Position numbers and translations under genes: made by a program. From the NCBI RefSeq assembly GCF_009795845.1, contig NZ_WTEX01000013.1, positions 1-64,000 on the forward strand: 64,000 nt of DNA. Reading direction: 5' to 3'. This DNA comes from Gilliamella sp. Lep-s35. Its GTDB lineage: Bacteria; Pseudomonadota; Gammaproteobacteria; Enterobacterales; Orbaceae. This document shows, piece by piece, positions 48,532-57,200 of this stretch; positions within the stretch are counted from its first letter, which is position 1; every line of letters begins with the position of its first letter. The notes beneath the pieces are model-generated. The model was not told where the DNA came from and searched no databases. It worked only from the letters and a program-made list of their open reading frames with translations.

Positions 48532-49407
48532 TTAAAACATCAATCGGCTATTGTCATTACCGTAGATTCTAAATACGGTATTTAAATCAATTCCATTACT
48601 TAGTACTACTTGGACACAAATTCCATCTTTGTCATCTAGTTTTGTTGTAGCTAAGACTAAGCCTCCCTCTCGCCAACCACTAGCAAGTTTGTATTCAATG
48701 GTGTCTCCTACTTTCGGCAAAACGTCGCTAGTACCTTTAATGAGATACATACCACGCGTATTTGCACCACGAAACTGCGCTCTAGCGACCATTTCCTGTC
48801 CACAATAGCAACCTTTATCAAAGCTGATAGCATCATATAATTGTAGGTTACAAGCTTGTGGTAATAAAATGGCCATATTGCTATCATCAATAACTGGATA
48901 ACCCGCCAATAAATCAAGCTTTAACCAGTCGCTACATGGATTTAAATCATTTGGAATCGGTTCTGGCGTTATCATAATGACGCGTATTTCAGGTAAAGAT
49001 AACTTGATGTAGGTGATATTATTTTCAGTTAAACAGCTTCTATCGTTTAGTTTTGCTTTGATTTCAGTAGAAATGGCATCGCCAACCAATCCAATCATAT
49101 TTAAATCTTGGGCAGGTTCGATAGATACTTTAGAAAAAACAGCATATTTGGCAAGTTCAGCAACCTGTTTTTTTACAACGCTTTTGCGTTCAATGTAGTA
49201 AATATCGTTACCTCGTTGAAATAACAATAAAGTACTCCACATTTTTCCTTTATTGTCGCAATGAGCTGCATAAAGTGTAGAATGTTCAGAAAGTCGGTTA
49301 ATATCGTTAGTTATTTGTCCCTGCAGAAAAGTTCGATTATCCTTGCCAGAAACTTTAACCAACTGCCAGTCTGCAAGTGAGATTGGTTTAGAAGAAATAT
49401 TGCTCAT
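48532..49407 (-). CDS. ygfZ: tRNA-modifying folate-binding protein YgfZ
   Basis: The 291-residue protein is a GcvT-like folate-binding protein involved in iron-sulfur cluster enzyme maintenance and tRNA thiolation such as MiaB activity. The signature is KGCYCGQEMVARAQFRG near residue 199, containing the essential cysteine of KGCYxGQE. The N-terminus has FLQGQITNDI. It is monocistronic. Confidence 0.94.
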   Translation of the reverse strand: MSNISSKPISLADWQLVKVSGKDNRTFLQGQITNDINRLSEHSTLYAAHCDNKGKMWSTLLLFQRGNDIYYIERKSVVKKQVAELAKYAVFSKVSIEPAQDLNMIGLVGDAISTEIKAKLNDRSCLTENNITYIKLSLPEIRVIMITPEPIPNDLNPCSDWLKLDLLAGYPVIDDSNMAILLPQACNLQLYDAISFDKGCYCGQEMVARAQFRGANTRGMYLIKGTSDVLPKVGDTIEYKLASGWREGGLVLATTKLDDKDGICVQVVLSNGIDLNTVFRIYGNDNSRLMF

Positions 49408-49687
49408 ATTTGTACCTTTTGGTAATGAAGAATTCTAGTACTATTATGACTAGAAATACTTAGGTTCTGAGTGTATATAAAAAATAAAAAAATAACAACA
49501 AACCAATCTGCAATCTTTGAATAAAATTGTTAGTTTTATGGGGGATTGATGATATATAAAAATTGATATTATCGATATTCAATTTTATTTATAATGCCTT
49601 TAGCTCATTGACTTTATTGATTTTTATTGCAAGTTGATGCAAAATGACTCACTATATAATAAATCAATAACATTGGAGGCAACAACC
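49408..49687. other. Leader and promoter region of ilvIH
   Basis: About 280 A/T-rich bases between divergent ygfZ and ilvI. An imperfect palindrome (about 49558-49586, ATTGATAT/ATATTCAAT) and strong GGAGG (49675-49679) are visible. No leader peptide rich in branched-chain codons was recognised, so attenuation of the ilvG type is not supported. Confidence 0.4.
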
Positions 49688-51406
49688 ATGATGAAGCTGT
49701 CAGGTGCAGAAATGGTTATTCAATCTTTGATTGACCAAGGAGTAAAACAGATATTTGGTTATCCCGGTGGTAGTGTTCTTGATATTTATGATGCAATTCA
49801 TACACTAGGTGGAATTGAACATATTTTAGTTCGCCATGAACAAGCTGCGGTACATATGGCCGATGGTTATGCAAGAGCAACGGGCGATGTGGGCGTGGTT
49901 TTAGTTACATCAGGTCCAGGTGCAACTAACACTATTACAGGTATTGCAACCGCTTATATGGATTCGGTACCGTTAATAATATTATCTGGGCAGGTTGCTA
50001 GCAATTTAATTGGCAATGATGCATTTCAAGAGTGTGATATGGTTGGTATTTCACGTCCAATTGTAAAACACAGTTTTTTAGTCAAAGACAGCAAAGACAT
50101 ACCTGAAACCATCAAAAAAGCGTTTTATATTGCCTCAACTGGTCGGCCTGGCCCTGTCGTTATTGATTTACCTAAAGACATTGTTAATCCTGCCAACAAA
50201 TATAATTACCATTATCCAAAATCAGTGACTATGCGCTCTTACAACCCAACCATACAGGGGCATAAAGGGCAAATTAAAAAAGCGTTAACCACTTTATTAA
50301 CAGCTAAAAAGCCTGTTTTGTGTATCGGTGGTGGGGTGATTGCGGCAAATGCCAGTGATGTAATTAAAAAATTTGCTGAAAAATTAAATTTGCCAGTAAC
50401 GTCAACACTAATGGGAATTAGTGCCTTTCCTGGCACTGACAAACATTACCTTGGCATGGTTGGTATGCATGGTGTTTATGAAGCCAATGTTGCAATGCAT
50501 AATGCTGATGTTATTTTGGCTATAGGGGCAAGGTTTGATGATAGAACAACAAATAATGTTAAAAAATATTGCCCAAAAGCCAAAATTATTCATATTGATA
50601 TCGACCCAACCTCAATATCAAAAACCATTATGGCAAGTATCCCTGTTGTGGGTGATGCTAAAATGGTGGTTGAAACAATGCTATCTCAAATTGATGAGCT
50701 AAATGTAGAGCGTGATTTAGATGCATTAGTTGATTGGTGGAAGCAAATTGAACATTGGCGAGCTCGTCACTGTTTAGCGTATAGCCATGAAGGTGAAAGC
50801 ATCAAACCTCAAGAAGCGGTTGAAGTATTGTATAAATTAACGAAAGGCGATGCATTTGTAGCAACCGATGTTGGCCAGCACCAAATGTTTACAGCGCTTT
50901 ATTACCCATTTGATAAGCCACGTCACTTTATTACCTCCGGAGGGCTTGGCACAATGGGATTTGGATTGCCAGCAGCGCTTGGAGTTAAATTGGCATTCCC
51001 AAAAAAGACCGTAGTTTGTGTAACGGGCGATGGTAGTATTCAAATGAATATTCAAGAGTTATCAACCGCATTGCAATATGGCCTACCTGTGCTTGTTTTA
51101 AATTTAAATAATCGTTTTTTAGGTATGGTTAAGCAATGGCAAGATATGATTTATGCAGGCAGGCATTCTAGCTCTTATATGGAATCACTCCCCGATTTTG
51201 CCAAGATTGCCGAAGCCTATGGCCATGTTGGAATGGTAATTACTAAACGTGAAGAACTAGAACCAAAACTCAAACAAGCATTAGCCATTAAAAACCGCTT
51301 AGTTTTTGTTGATGTTATGACCGATGCTACTGAACATGTTTACCCAATGCAAGTTCGTGGTGGTGCAATGAACGAAATGTGGCTTAGCAAAACGGAGAGA
51401 ACTTAA
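49688..51406 (+). CDS. ilvI: Acetolactate synthase large subunit
   Basis: The 572-residue ThDP enzyme is the first common step in valine, leucine and isoleucine synthesis. It has the catalytic Glu in [29 protein letters not shown] and the ThDP/Mg motif [12 protein letters not shown] with [14 protein letters not shown] 49688 is eight bases after GGAGG; the upstream TTG/ATG at 49634 lacks one. The stop overlaps the ilvH start by one base. The partner is IlvH-sized, hence IlvI rather than IlvB or IlvG. Confidence 0.95.
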   Translation: MMKLSGAEMVIQSLIDQGVKQIFGYPGGSVLDIYDAIHTLGGIEHILVRHEQAAVHMADGYARATGDVGVVLVTSGPGATNTITGIATAYMDSVPLIILSGQVASNLIGNDAFQECDMVGISRPIVKHSFLVKDSKDIPETIKKAFYIASTGRPGPVVIDLPKDIVNPANKYNYHYPKSVTMRSYNPTIQGHKGQIKKALTTLLTAKKPVLCIGGGVIAANASDVIKKFAEKLNLPVTSTLMGISAFPGTDKHYLGMVGMHGVYEANVAMHNADVILAIGARFDDRTTNNVKKYCPKAKIIHIDIDPTSISKTIMASIPVVGDAKMVVETMLSQIDELNVERDLDALVDWWKQIEHWRARHCLAYSHEGESIKPQEAVEVLYKLTKGDAFVATDVGQHQMFTALYYPFDKPRHFITSGGLGTMGFGLPAALGVKLAFPKKTVVCVTGDGSIQMNIQELSTALQYGLPVLVLNLNNRFLGMVKQWQDMIYAGRHSSSYMESLPDFAKIAEAYGHVGMVITKREELEPKLKQALAIKNRLVFVDVMTDATEHVYPMQVRGGAMNEMWLSKTERT

Positions 51407-51900
51407 TGCGTTATATCTTATCAATTTTAACCGAAAACGAACCGGGCGCATTGTCACGAATTATCGGCTTGTTTTCGCAACGTGGTTTTAATATCGAAAC
51501 TATCACCACTGCGCAGACTGAAGATCCTACCATGCACCGTATGACAATACAGACTAGTGGTGACGAACACGTCCTTGAACAGATCCAAAAACAGCTACAT
51601 AAGCTAGTTAATGTTTACCGCGTGCATGATTTAACCGAAGGACCTCATGTTGAGCGCGAAATTATGCTCGTTAAAGTTGCTGCAAAAGGATCTGATGCTC
51701 GTGATGAAGTTAAACGTTGCGCTGATATTTTTAGAGGATCAATTGTAGATGTAACAGCAACACATTACATCGTACAATTATCGGGTACTAGCGAAAAACT
51801 AGACTCATTTTTAGCCTCGATACGTGAAACTTGCAACATTGTTGAAATTGTTCGCTCTGGCATTATTGGTTTATCGCGTAGTGAAAAAACAGTTAAATAA
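51406..51900 (+). CDS. ilvH: Acetolactate synthase regulatory subunit
   Basis: The 164-residue regulatory subunit has the N-terminal ACT domain (RYILSILTENEPGALSRIIGLF) that binds valine, and a C-terminal domain ending EIVRSGIIGLSRSEKTVK. The length matches E. coli IlvH (163). A degraded copy of its last codons recurs at 57052-57112 in front of the third igaA-like gene. Confidence 0.95.
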   Translation: MRYILSILTENEPGALSRIIGLFSQRGFNIETITTAQTEDPTMHRMTIQTSGDEHVLEQIQKQLHKLVNVYRVHDLTEGPHVEREIMLVKVAAKGSDARDEVKRCADIFRGSIVDVTATHYIVQLSGTSEKLDSFLASIRETCNIVEIVRSGIIGLSRSEKTVK

Positions 51901-51903
51901 CTA

Positions 51904-51948
51904 TATTTATAATTAACCTATTTATAATTAACATATTTATAGATAACT
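51904..51948 (+). repeat. Three tandem 15-bp repeats after ilvH
   Basis: TATTTATAATTAACC, TATTTATAATTAACA and the weaker TATTTATAGATAACT follow the ilvH stop directly. They are noncoding. Confidence 0.8.
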
Positions 51949-51963
51949 TATTTAATCAAGGCG

Positions 51964-51980
51964 AGGCGCATTATGCGCCT
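51964..51980 (+). terminator. Terminator of ilvIH
   Basis: AGGCGCA, a TTA loop and TGCGCCT are followed by TAATTTT, the only G/C-rich hairpin between ilvH and the igaA-like array. Confidence 0.8.
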
Positions 51981-52092
51981 TAATTTTGCCAAAGATACAA
52001 TAATAAAAAAATATAAAAATATAAAAATATAAAAGAAAAATTATATTGTTAACTTTATTTATTACTAGTAATAATATAAGGAAAATATAGGG

Positions 52093-54268
52093 ATGGAGTT
52101 TTATTGGTTATTTAAAGTTTTTTTGATAGGACTTGCTTTATTTTCTTGGATTAGCTATAGGTCAGAAAGACATCAAAATAAACAAAATTTAAATGATATT
52201 GTTAATGAACGCATTTCAATAAGAAAATTAACTGAAGACGAATTTCAGCTTCTAAAACCTTATTTGGATAATAAATGGTTGGTGTTTCCTTATAAATATC
52301 AATCTTCTCTAATTGATTTAGAAGTATCAGAGTTAGTAGGGGATTGTGTACGACATAGTTTATACACAAATTCTGAAGAAACATCATTTTATTATGAGAT
52401 TGGCGGCATTGAACTCTTTTTTCCTTATAATATGTATCATCATATTTCAGATTTTAACGAGGTTGAAGTTGTTTTTACCCAAAGATATGCATTTGTTGTT
52501 AAAATCAATGGTTATGATATAAAAACTGCTGCAGAGTCTCAAAATGGGGTCATATACTCAGAGCTCGATGAACCTTGGCTATACGAACAATCTTTTGATC
52601 TTGAAACTTTAGAAGATGATGAGCTAAGTAGTGGCAAAGCAGCGAAAATAAAATCAGAAACTGATAACAAAATTAACAATGTTCAATTGTTAGAGCGAGA
52701 AGAAACACCATTAGAATCAAAAAATAAAAACAAAAAAACGAATGGCATATTATCAGCGTTTTTTTTGGTATCAATGACAGTATCTTTCCTGATGTATTGG
52801 CATTTGACTAATTCTGCCATTCTTGTTTTAGTCATTTTTAGTTTTATTCTTTTTATTCTATTTTATTGGTATCAGCCAAAGTCTAAATACGATTTACACA
52901 AAGTAAAATGTATTAAAGGCTTAATTAGCGCTAAACAAACTAATACCAAAAAAGTGACTGTTGGTAAAAATTATATTTTAAACGTTCCACATTATTGGTT
53001 GCCGTTCCTTCCTGATAAATCGTCCATTCCAGCTAACATGGAGGTAACAGTAGATGATAAAAACTTAATTTGTTATCAAAACACGCTTTCAATTAACAAC
53101 GAAATTGAACGATTTGGGCCACCCAAATTTGTTAAATGCAATTTAATCCTCTTTATTACAGGCATTGTTTTATCTATTGTTGTCTATTTTCAAGCAAGTA
53201 TTATTGATAATGCGTTATTGGCTTATCGGACTGTTAATGAAAGTATAACATCTTGGAATCTAGAAGATGAATCAACCTTAAAAAATAGCCCAATTAAAAA
53301 GGTGATTTGGTTAACATAAAAATGAGTGGCGTATCATGTGATGTCAATGAAAAGAGCAATGAAAAAGGATGCCATACATTATTTATCAACAATCAACCTA
53401 TTGAAAATAATCACGTAGCATCAATGGCGGATCAAATGAAAAGCTTGTTTGATAATAATTTTATTGATACTCATATTGATCGTGATGTTATGAGAGTACA
53501 GCAATATCAAGACAGATTGAATGAAATGTATAAACAATATGATAGGCGAGCATCAATCTATAGCATGAATATCAAAAGCCTTTATACAAAACTAAAAAAT
53601 ATAGGAAAAATTGTTACTACTTTAGATAAAGCTTGCAACGTTTTTGAATTGGATTGTCATAACGTTAGAAAAGAATTATCTATATTTTATAATAGTTCTA
53701 ATTGGCAAGAAATAGTTAAAAATGCTGAAAAGTATCCAACTTATGATGAGGTGGTTGATAGCAATCTATATCTAGGCTTGATAGCTTAATTTCAACATTA
53801 AAGAAAGATATATTAGTAAAAATAAAGAGTAAAGTTTCAAATTATCAGCATCAAAAATCGAGCCTAAAAATTGATTTATTTAATTATAGCTACAAAGACA
53901 TAAGCACCCTAGATCGTGTAAATAATGGAAATCTTCAACAAGATTCATTATTAGAATTAAAGTTAAATCATTATTATGATGTTCTATTGGCCAAAGCAGG
54001 AACAATCAATGTTGTTGGATTGGTTAAAGACATTTATTATCAAGATAACAATACAATATCAGGTTTAAAGGTTGATGCAAATTATTGTTACAGTATGAAT
54101 TTAAATGATCTATTTTCATTAACATCGCCAGTTTTAATAAGTTTGGTTATTTTTATTGTTACCGCCTTAACCTCATTTTTTAATGGCATAATAATGTGTT
54201 ATAAATTAATTGCAAATCGTCGACGACAAACAGAAATCATTAAATTTTATAAAAATAGAATAATCTAA
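52093..54268 (+). pseudogene. IgaA-family paralog 1, broken by two frameshifts
   Basis: Three joined frames give an IgaA/YrfF/UmoB-like protein of about 725 residues. Frame 1 (52093-53319) has the first membrane helix (FKVFLIGLALFSWISY), RKLTEDEFQLLKPYL, LLEREETPLESKNKNKKTNG and two helices, PHYWLPFLP, then EIERFGPPKFVKCN and helix 4. It ends just after NSPIKK. The frame changes at an A5 tract (53296-53300); paralog 2 has A6 at the same point. Frame 2 continues GDLVNIKMSGVSC with four periplasmic cysteines (SGVSC, KGCH, KACN, LDCHN). Frame 3, after a second shift near 53769-53776, gives the last helix and C-terminus (SLTSPVLISLVIFIVTALTS). Both shifts look like one-base deletions. Known IgaA proteins restrain the Rcs phosphorelay at the inner membrane. 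Confidence 0.8.
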
Positions 54269-54383
54269 TTATGATATAACCTATTGTGATGTAGAAATTA
54301 AACGTAATTGCATTTAATTTATACATTTTTAAATATAAAAAAATAGAAATAATAACAACGATAAAATAAGGAAAACACAAAAA

Positions 54384-57002
54384 ATGGATACAATTTCCAC
54401 TTTAAAAATCATTTTACTCTTAATTACGTTATTTAGTGCCTTAATTGGTCTAAGTAAATGGTCTGATTTTAAATCTGAACGTAAGCAAAACAAAAAAAAT
54501 CTAGAAGATTTTATAAATAACCGCAAAACAACAAGAAGATTAACAGCAGAAGAACTTGAGCTTATAACACCTTACCTTACCAATAAAAAATTAGTTAAAC
54601 CTTATAAATTAAAATCATCATTAATTGACTCCGAAGTATCAATTATTGAGGGTTCTTGTATTCGCCACAGTTTTTATACCAATTCAGAAGAAACGGATTT
54701 TTATTATGAGATAGATGGTATTGAAGCGCTATTTCCTTATAATTTACAGCTATTTTCTTTAAGTCATAATGTTGCGGAAGTGGTTTTTACCTCGAATTAT
54801 GCGATAGTTATTAGTTTTAATGGCTATAGTTTAGACACATTAGCGGATTTTGGTGCTACACCTAATAAAAAAAATAGCCTATATAGTTCATCGCCTTCAT
54901 CTTCCGAGTTAACTCGGCCAATAAATGAAGATGAGTTGCAACTACTTGAACCTTATCTCAATAACCCAACCATGGTCGAAAATTATGAGCATAGTTCCAC
55001 GTTAGTTAGTTCTGATGTGTCAATTATTATTGGTCCATGCATTGCTATTAACCATTCTAATAATAGCAACGATCCTATCTATACTTATCAAATTGGTGAT
55101 ATTGTTGTCTTTTTCCCTTATGACATGGAACGATATGTTGAAGATATTAACATCGTGCAAGTTGTCGTTACTGAACACTATGCATTAGTAGTCAAAATCA
55201 ATCAATATGACTTAAAAACAGCAAAACAAGAACAACTGCAGCAACAACGGCAAAAGCAACAAAATAAAAAAACTTATTTTGAATCCGCTTGGAAAAGCAA
55301 AAAAGAAGAAATCTTACCGGAACAAAACCTAGCCGATGCCAATGACAGCATAATGAAATTTGATGAAGAATATATTGAAATAGAACCTATAATTAGTTAT
55401 AAAATAGTTGAACAACGTCAAGAAACACCGATAGAATCTTCAAATAGAAACAAAAAAAACAATGGCATATTGGCTGCTGTTTTTTTAGCTTTAACTGTTA
55501 TAATCTATATTAAATATTGGTACACTTTTGACTCATGGTTACCGCTATTTATTGGGCTGAGCTTGCTTGTATCTATTGTCTTTTACCTGCGTAAGGCACA
55601 ATCTTGTACCTTAGAGGTTAACTGCATAAAAACAAAAATTCACTATAAAGACGACATAAAAAACAGAATACTCGTTGGCGATAATCGAACTTTAAAATAT
55701 CCCGCCTATTGGACTCCTTTTTTACCTTATAAATCTGATGAAGATGTTGATATTGATGTCATTGTAAAAAAAGAAAAACTACTCCGTTATGGCAATTTAT
55801 TGTCCATCAGCCGTGAAATTGAAGAATTTGGTCCACCCAAATTTATAATGCGCAACCTTATTTTATTTGTTACTGCGTTTATTTTATCCATTATGACTTT
55901 CAAACTAGTTGATATCACCAGCAATTTGCAACTAGCTACTTATCCTTTAGATAGCAATGTTTCTGTTTGGGACATTAAAGATGCCAAATCTTTAAAAAAC
56001 AGCCCAATCAAAAAAGGCGATTTAATTAATATAAAACTTAAAGGTGCATCATGTAATGCAGAAAGCGATATGTATTTGGAAGATTGTGATAAAGTGTTTA
56101 TCAACCAACAAATTGCGAGCAATATTGAAGAAGCCAAAGCGAATAGTAATTTAGTCGACGCATTATTTGACGGCGACTTAATTAAAACAGTACGCGACAA
56201 CGACGTAAAACAGCTTGAAAAAGAGCTAAATAGCGAAAAAAACAAAAAAAACAGCAACTACAACAAGGAATACCAACCCGGCAGTGTGTTAAGCAAACTG
56301 TTACATGTTGATCGCTTAATTCTAACTGTTGACCAAAGCTGCCAATTATTAGAAGAAGACAAATGCAAACAAATAAAACTAATTCTAATCAAAACTATCA
56401 AACTAACCGACAATGAGCTAGAGCAATGGCCACAACTAGTTGAATATAGCAAACAACACCATAACTACGACAAAATTATCGTAGCAAGTACGCTTGAATA
56501 CTTAGAGACACAAATCAGCAACTTACAAAAAAGTATGTCATTTTACTACCTAGACAAAGCAAACACAGCTCTAACTAATTATCAACAATCACCACAAAGT
56601 GTCAGCTTAGCGTTAGCAAATGCAAATGAGATCAAAATCAACTATCCAGATGAAGACAAAGACAAAGACAAAGACAAAGACAAAGATATAGTCTTGTTAA
56701 AAACATACTATAATGCCTTATCAGGAAAGGGCGGAAAGGTCAAAGTTTCAGGTTTAGTGACAGGGGTTGATTACCAAAACGACAACACCGTTTCGAGTCT
56801 AACTATCGATGATGACCTACTATATCGCATCTATCAACACCAGCTATTATCATTAACTTCACCAGTATTTATTGGTGTTGTTATTTTTATTATTACAGCT
56901 TTAATGGCATTGTCTAATGGTATAATAATTTGCTGCAAACTTATTGCCAATAATCAACGAAAAAACAACATCATCAAAGCATATGAAAATAGAATCAAAT
57001 AA
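54384..57002 (+). CDS. IgaA-family paralog 2 with duplicated cytosolic domain
   Basis: The 872-residue protein (E. coli IgaA is about 711) has the five-helix IgaA layout. TM1 is at 8-25, the first cytosolic region at 50-355, TM2 at 359-378 and TM3 at 386-402. The second cytosolic domain, 403-488, holds KYPAYWTPFLP and REIEEFGPPKF. TM4 is at 490-508, a large periplasmic domain at 509-822, and TM5 at 825-850 before a basic tail. The first cytosolic module occurs twice: 51-153 (RRLTAEELELITPYL) and 180-282 (INEDELQLLEPYL). Four periplasmic cysteines, C557, C568, C653 and C661, match the IgaA cysteine pattern. Residues 758-767 are (DK)5. ATG follows ATAAGGAA, shared by all three paralogs. It probably modulates an Rcs-type envelope sensor, but no rcs gene is in this window. 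It is intact. Confidence 0.8.
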   Translation: MDTISTLKIILLLITLFSALIGLSKWSDFKSERKQNKKNLEDFINNRKTTRRLTAEELELITPYLTNKKLVKPYKLKSSLIDSEVSIIEGSCIRHSFYTNSEETDFYYEIDGIEALFPYNLQLFSLSHNVAEVVFTSNYAIVISFNGYSLDTLADFGATPNKKNSLYSSSPSSSELTRPINEDELQLLEPYLNNPTMVENYEHSSTLVSSDVSIIIGPCIAINHSNNSNDPIYTYQIGDIVVFFPYDMERYVEDINIVQVVVTEHYALVVKINQYDLKTAKQEQLQQQRQKQQNKKTYFESAWKSKKEEILPEQNLADANDSIMKFDEEYIEIEPIISYKIVEQRQETPIESSNRNKKNNGILAAVFLALTVIIYIKYWYTFDSWLPLFIGLSLLVSIVFYLRKAQSCTLEVNCIKTKIHYKDDIKNRILVGDNRTLKYPAYWTPFLPYKSDEDVDIDVIVKKEKLLRYGNLLSISREIEEFGPPKFIMRNLILFVTAFILSIMTFKLVDITSNLQLATYPLDSNVSVWDIKDAKSLKNSPIKKGDLINIKLKGASCNAESDMYLEDCDKVFINQQIASNIEEAKANSNLVDALFDGDLIKTVRDNDVKQLEKELNSEKNKKNSNYNKEYQPGSVLSKLLHVDRLILTVDQSCQLLEEDKCKQIKLILIKTIKLTDNELEQWPQLVEYSKQHHNYDKIIVASTLEYLETQISNLQKSMSFYYLDKANTALTNYQQSPQSVSLALANANEIKINYPDEDKDKDKDKDKDIVLLKTYYNALSGKGGKVKVSGLVTGVDYQNDNTVSSLTIDDDLLYRIYQHQLLSLTSPVFIGVVIFIITALMALSNGIIICCKLIANNQRKNNIIKAYENRIK
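56655..56684 (+). repeat. In-frame (GACAAA)5 repeat encoding (Asp-Lys)5
   Basis: Five perfect GACAAA units lie inside the periplasmic domain of IgaA paralog 2. The unit is six bases, so expansion or contraction preserves the frame and changes only linker length. Confidence 0.92.
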
Positions 57003-57051
57003 TTACTCTATTTAATTGATATTTTTAGCCTATATTCGCTAAACGTGTAAT

Positions 57052-57112
57052 TAATCTAGTTGAAATTGTTCGTTCTGGTATTATTGGTTTATCATGTAGT
57101 GAAAAGCAGTAA
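57052..57112 (+). pseudogene. Relic of the ilvH 3' end
   Basis: The codons read LVEIVRSGIIGLSCSEKQ and stop (57056-57112), against IVEIVRSGIIGLSRSEKTVK in ilvH. Several differences are silent third-base changes. There is no start or upstream body. It lies 88 bp before paralog 3, as real ilvH lies before paralog 1, so it marks a tandem-duplication junction. Confidence 0.88.
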
Positions 57113-57200
57113 ATCATTAATTTTAGTGGTTAAGAAATTAAGACTCAATTGTTTCAGATAGTTATTATTATAAAATAAGATTTATAAGGAATTAGTTATA

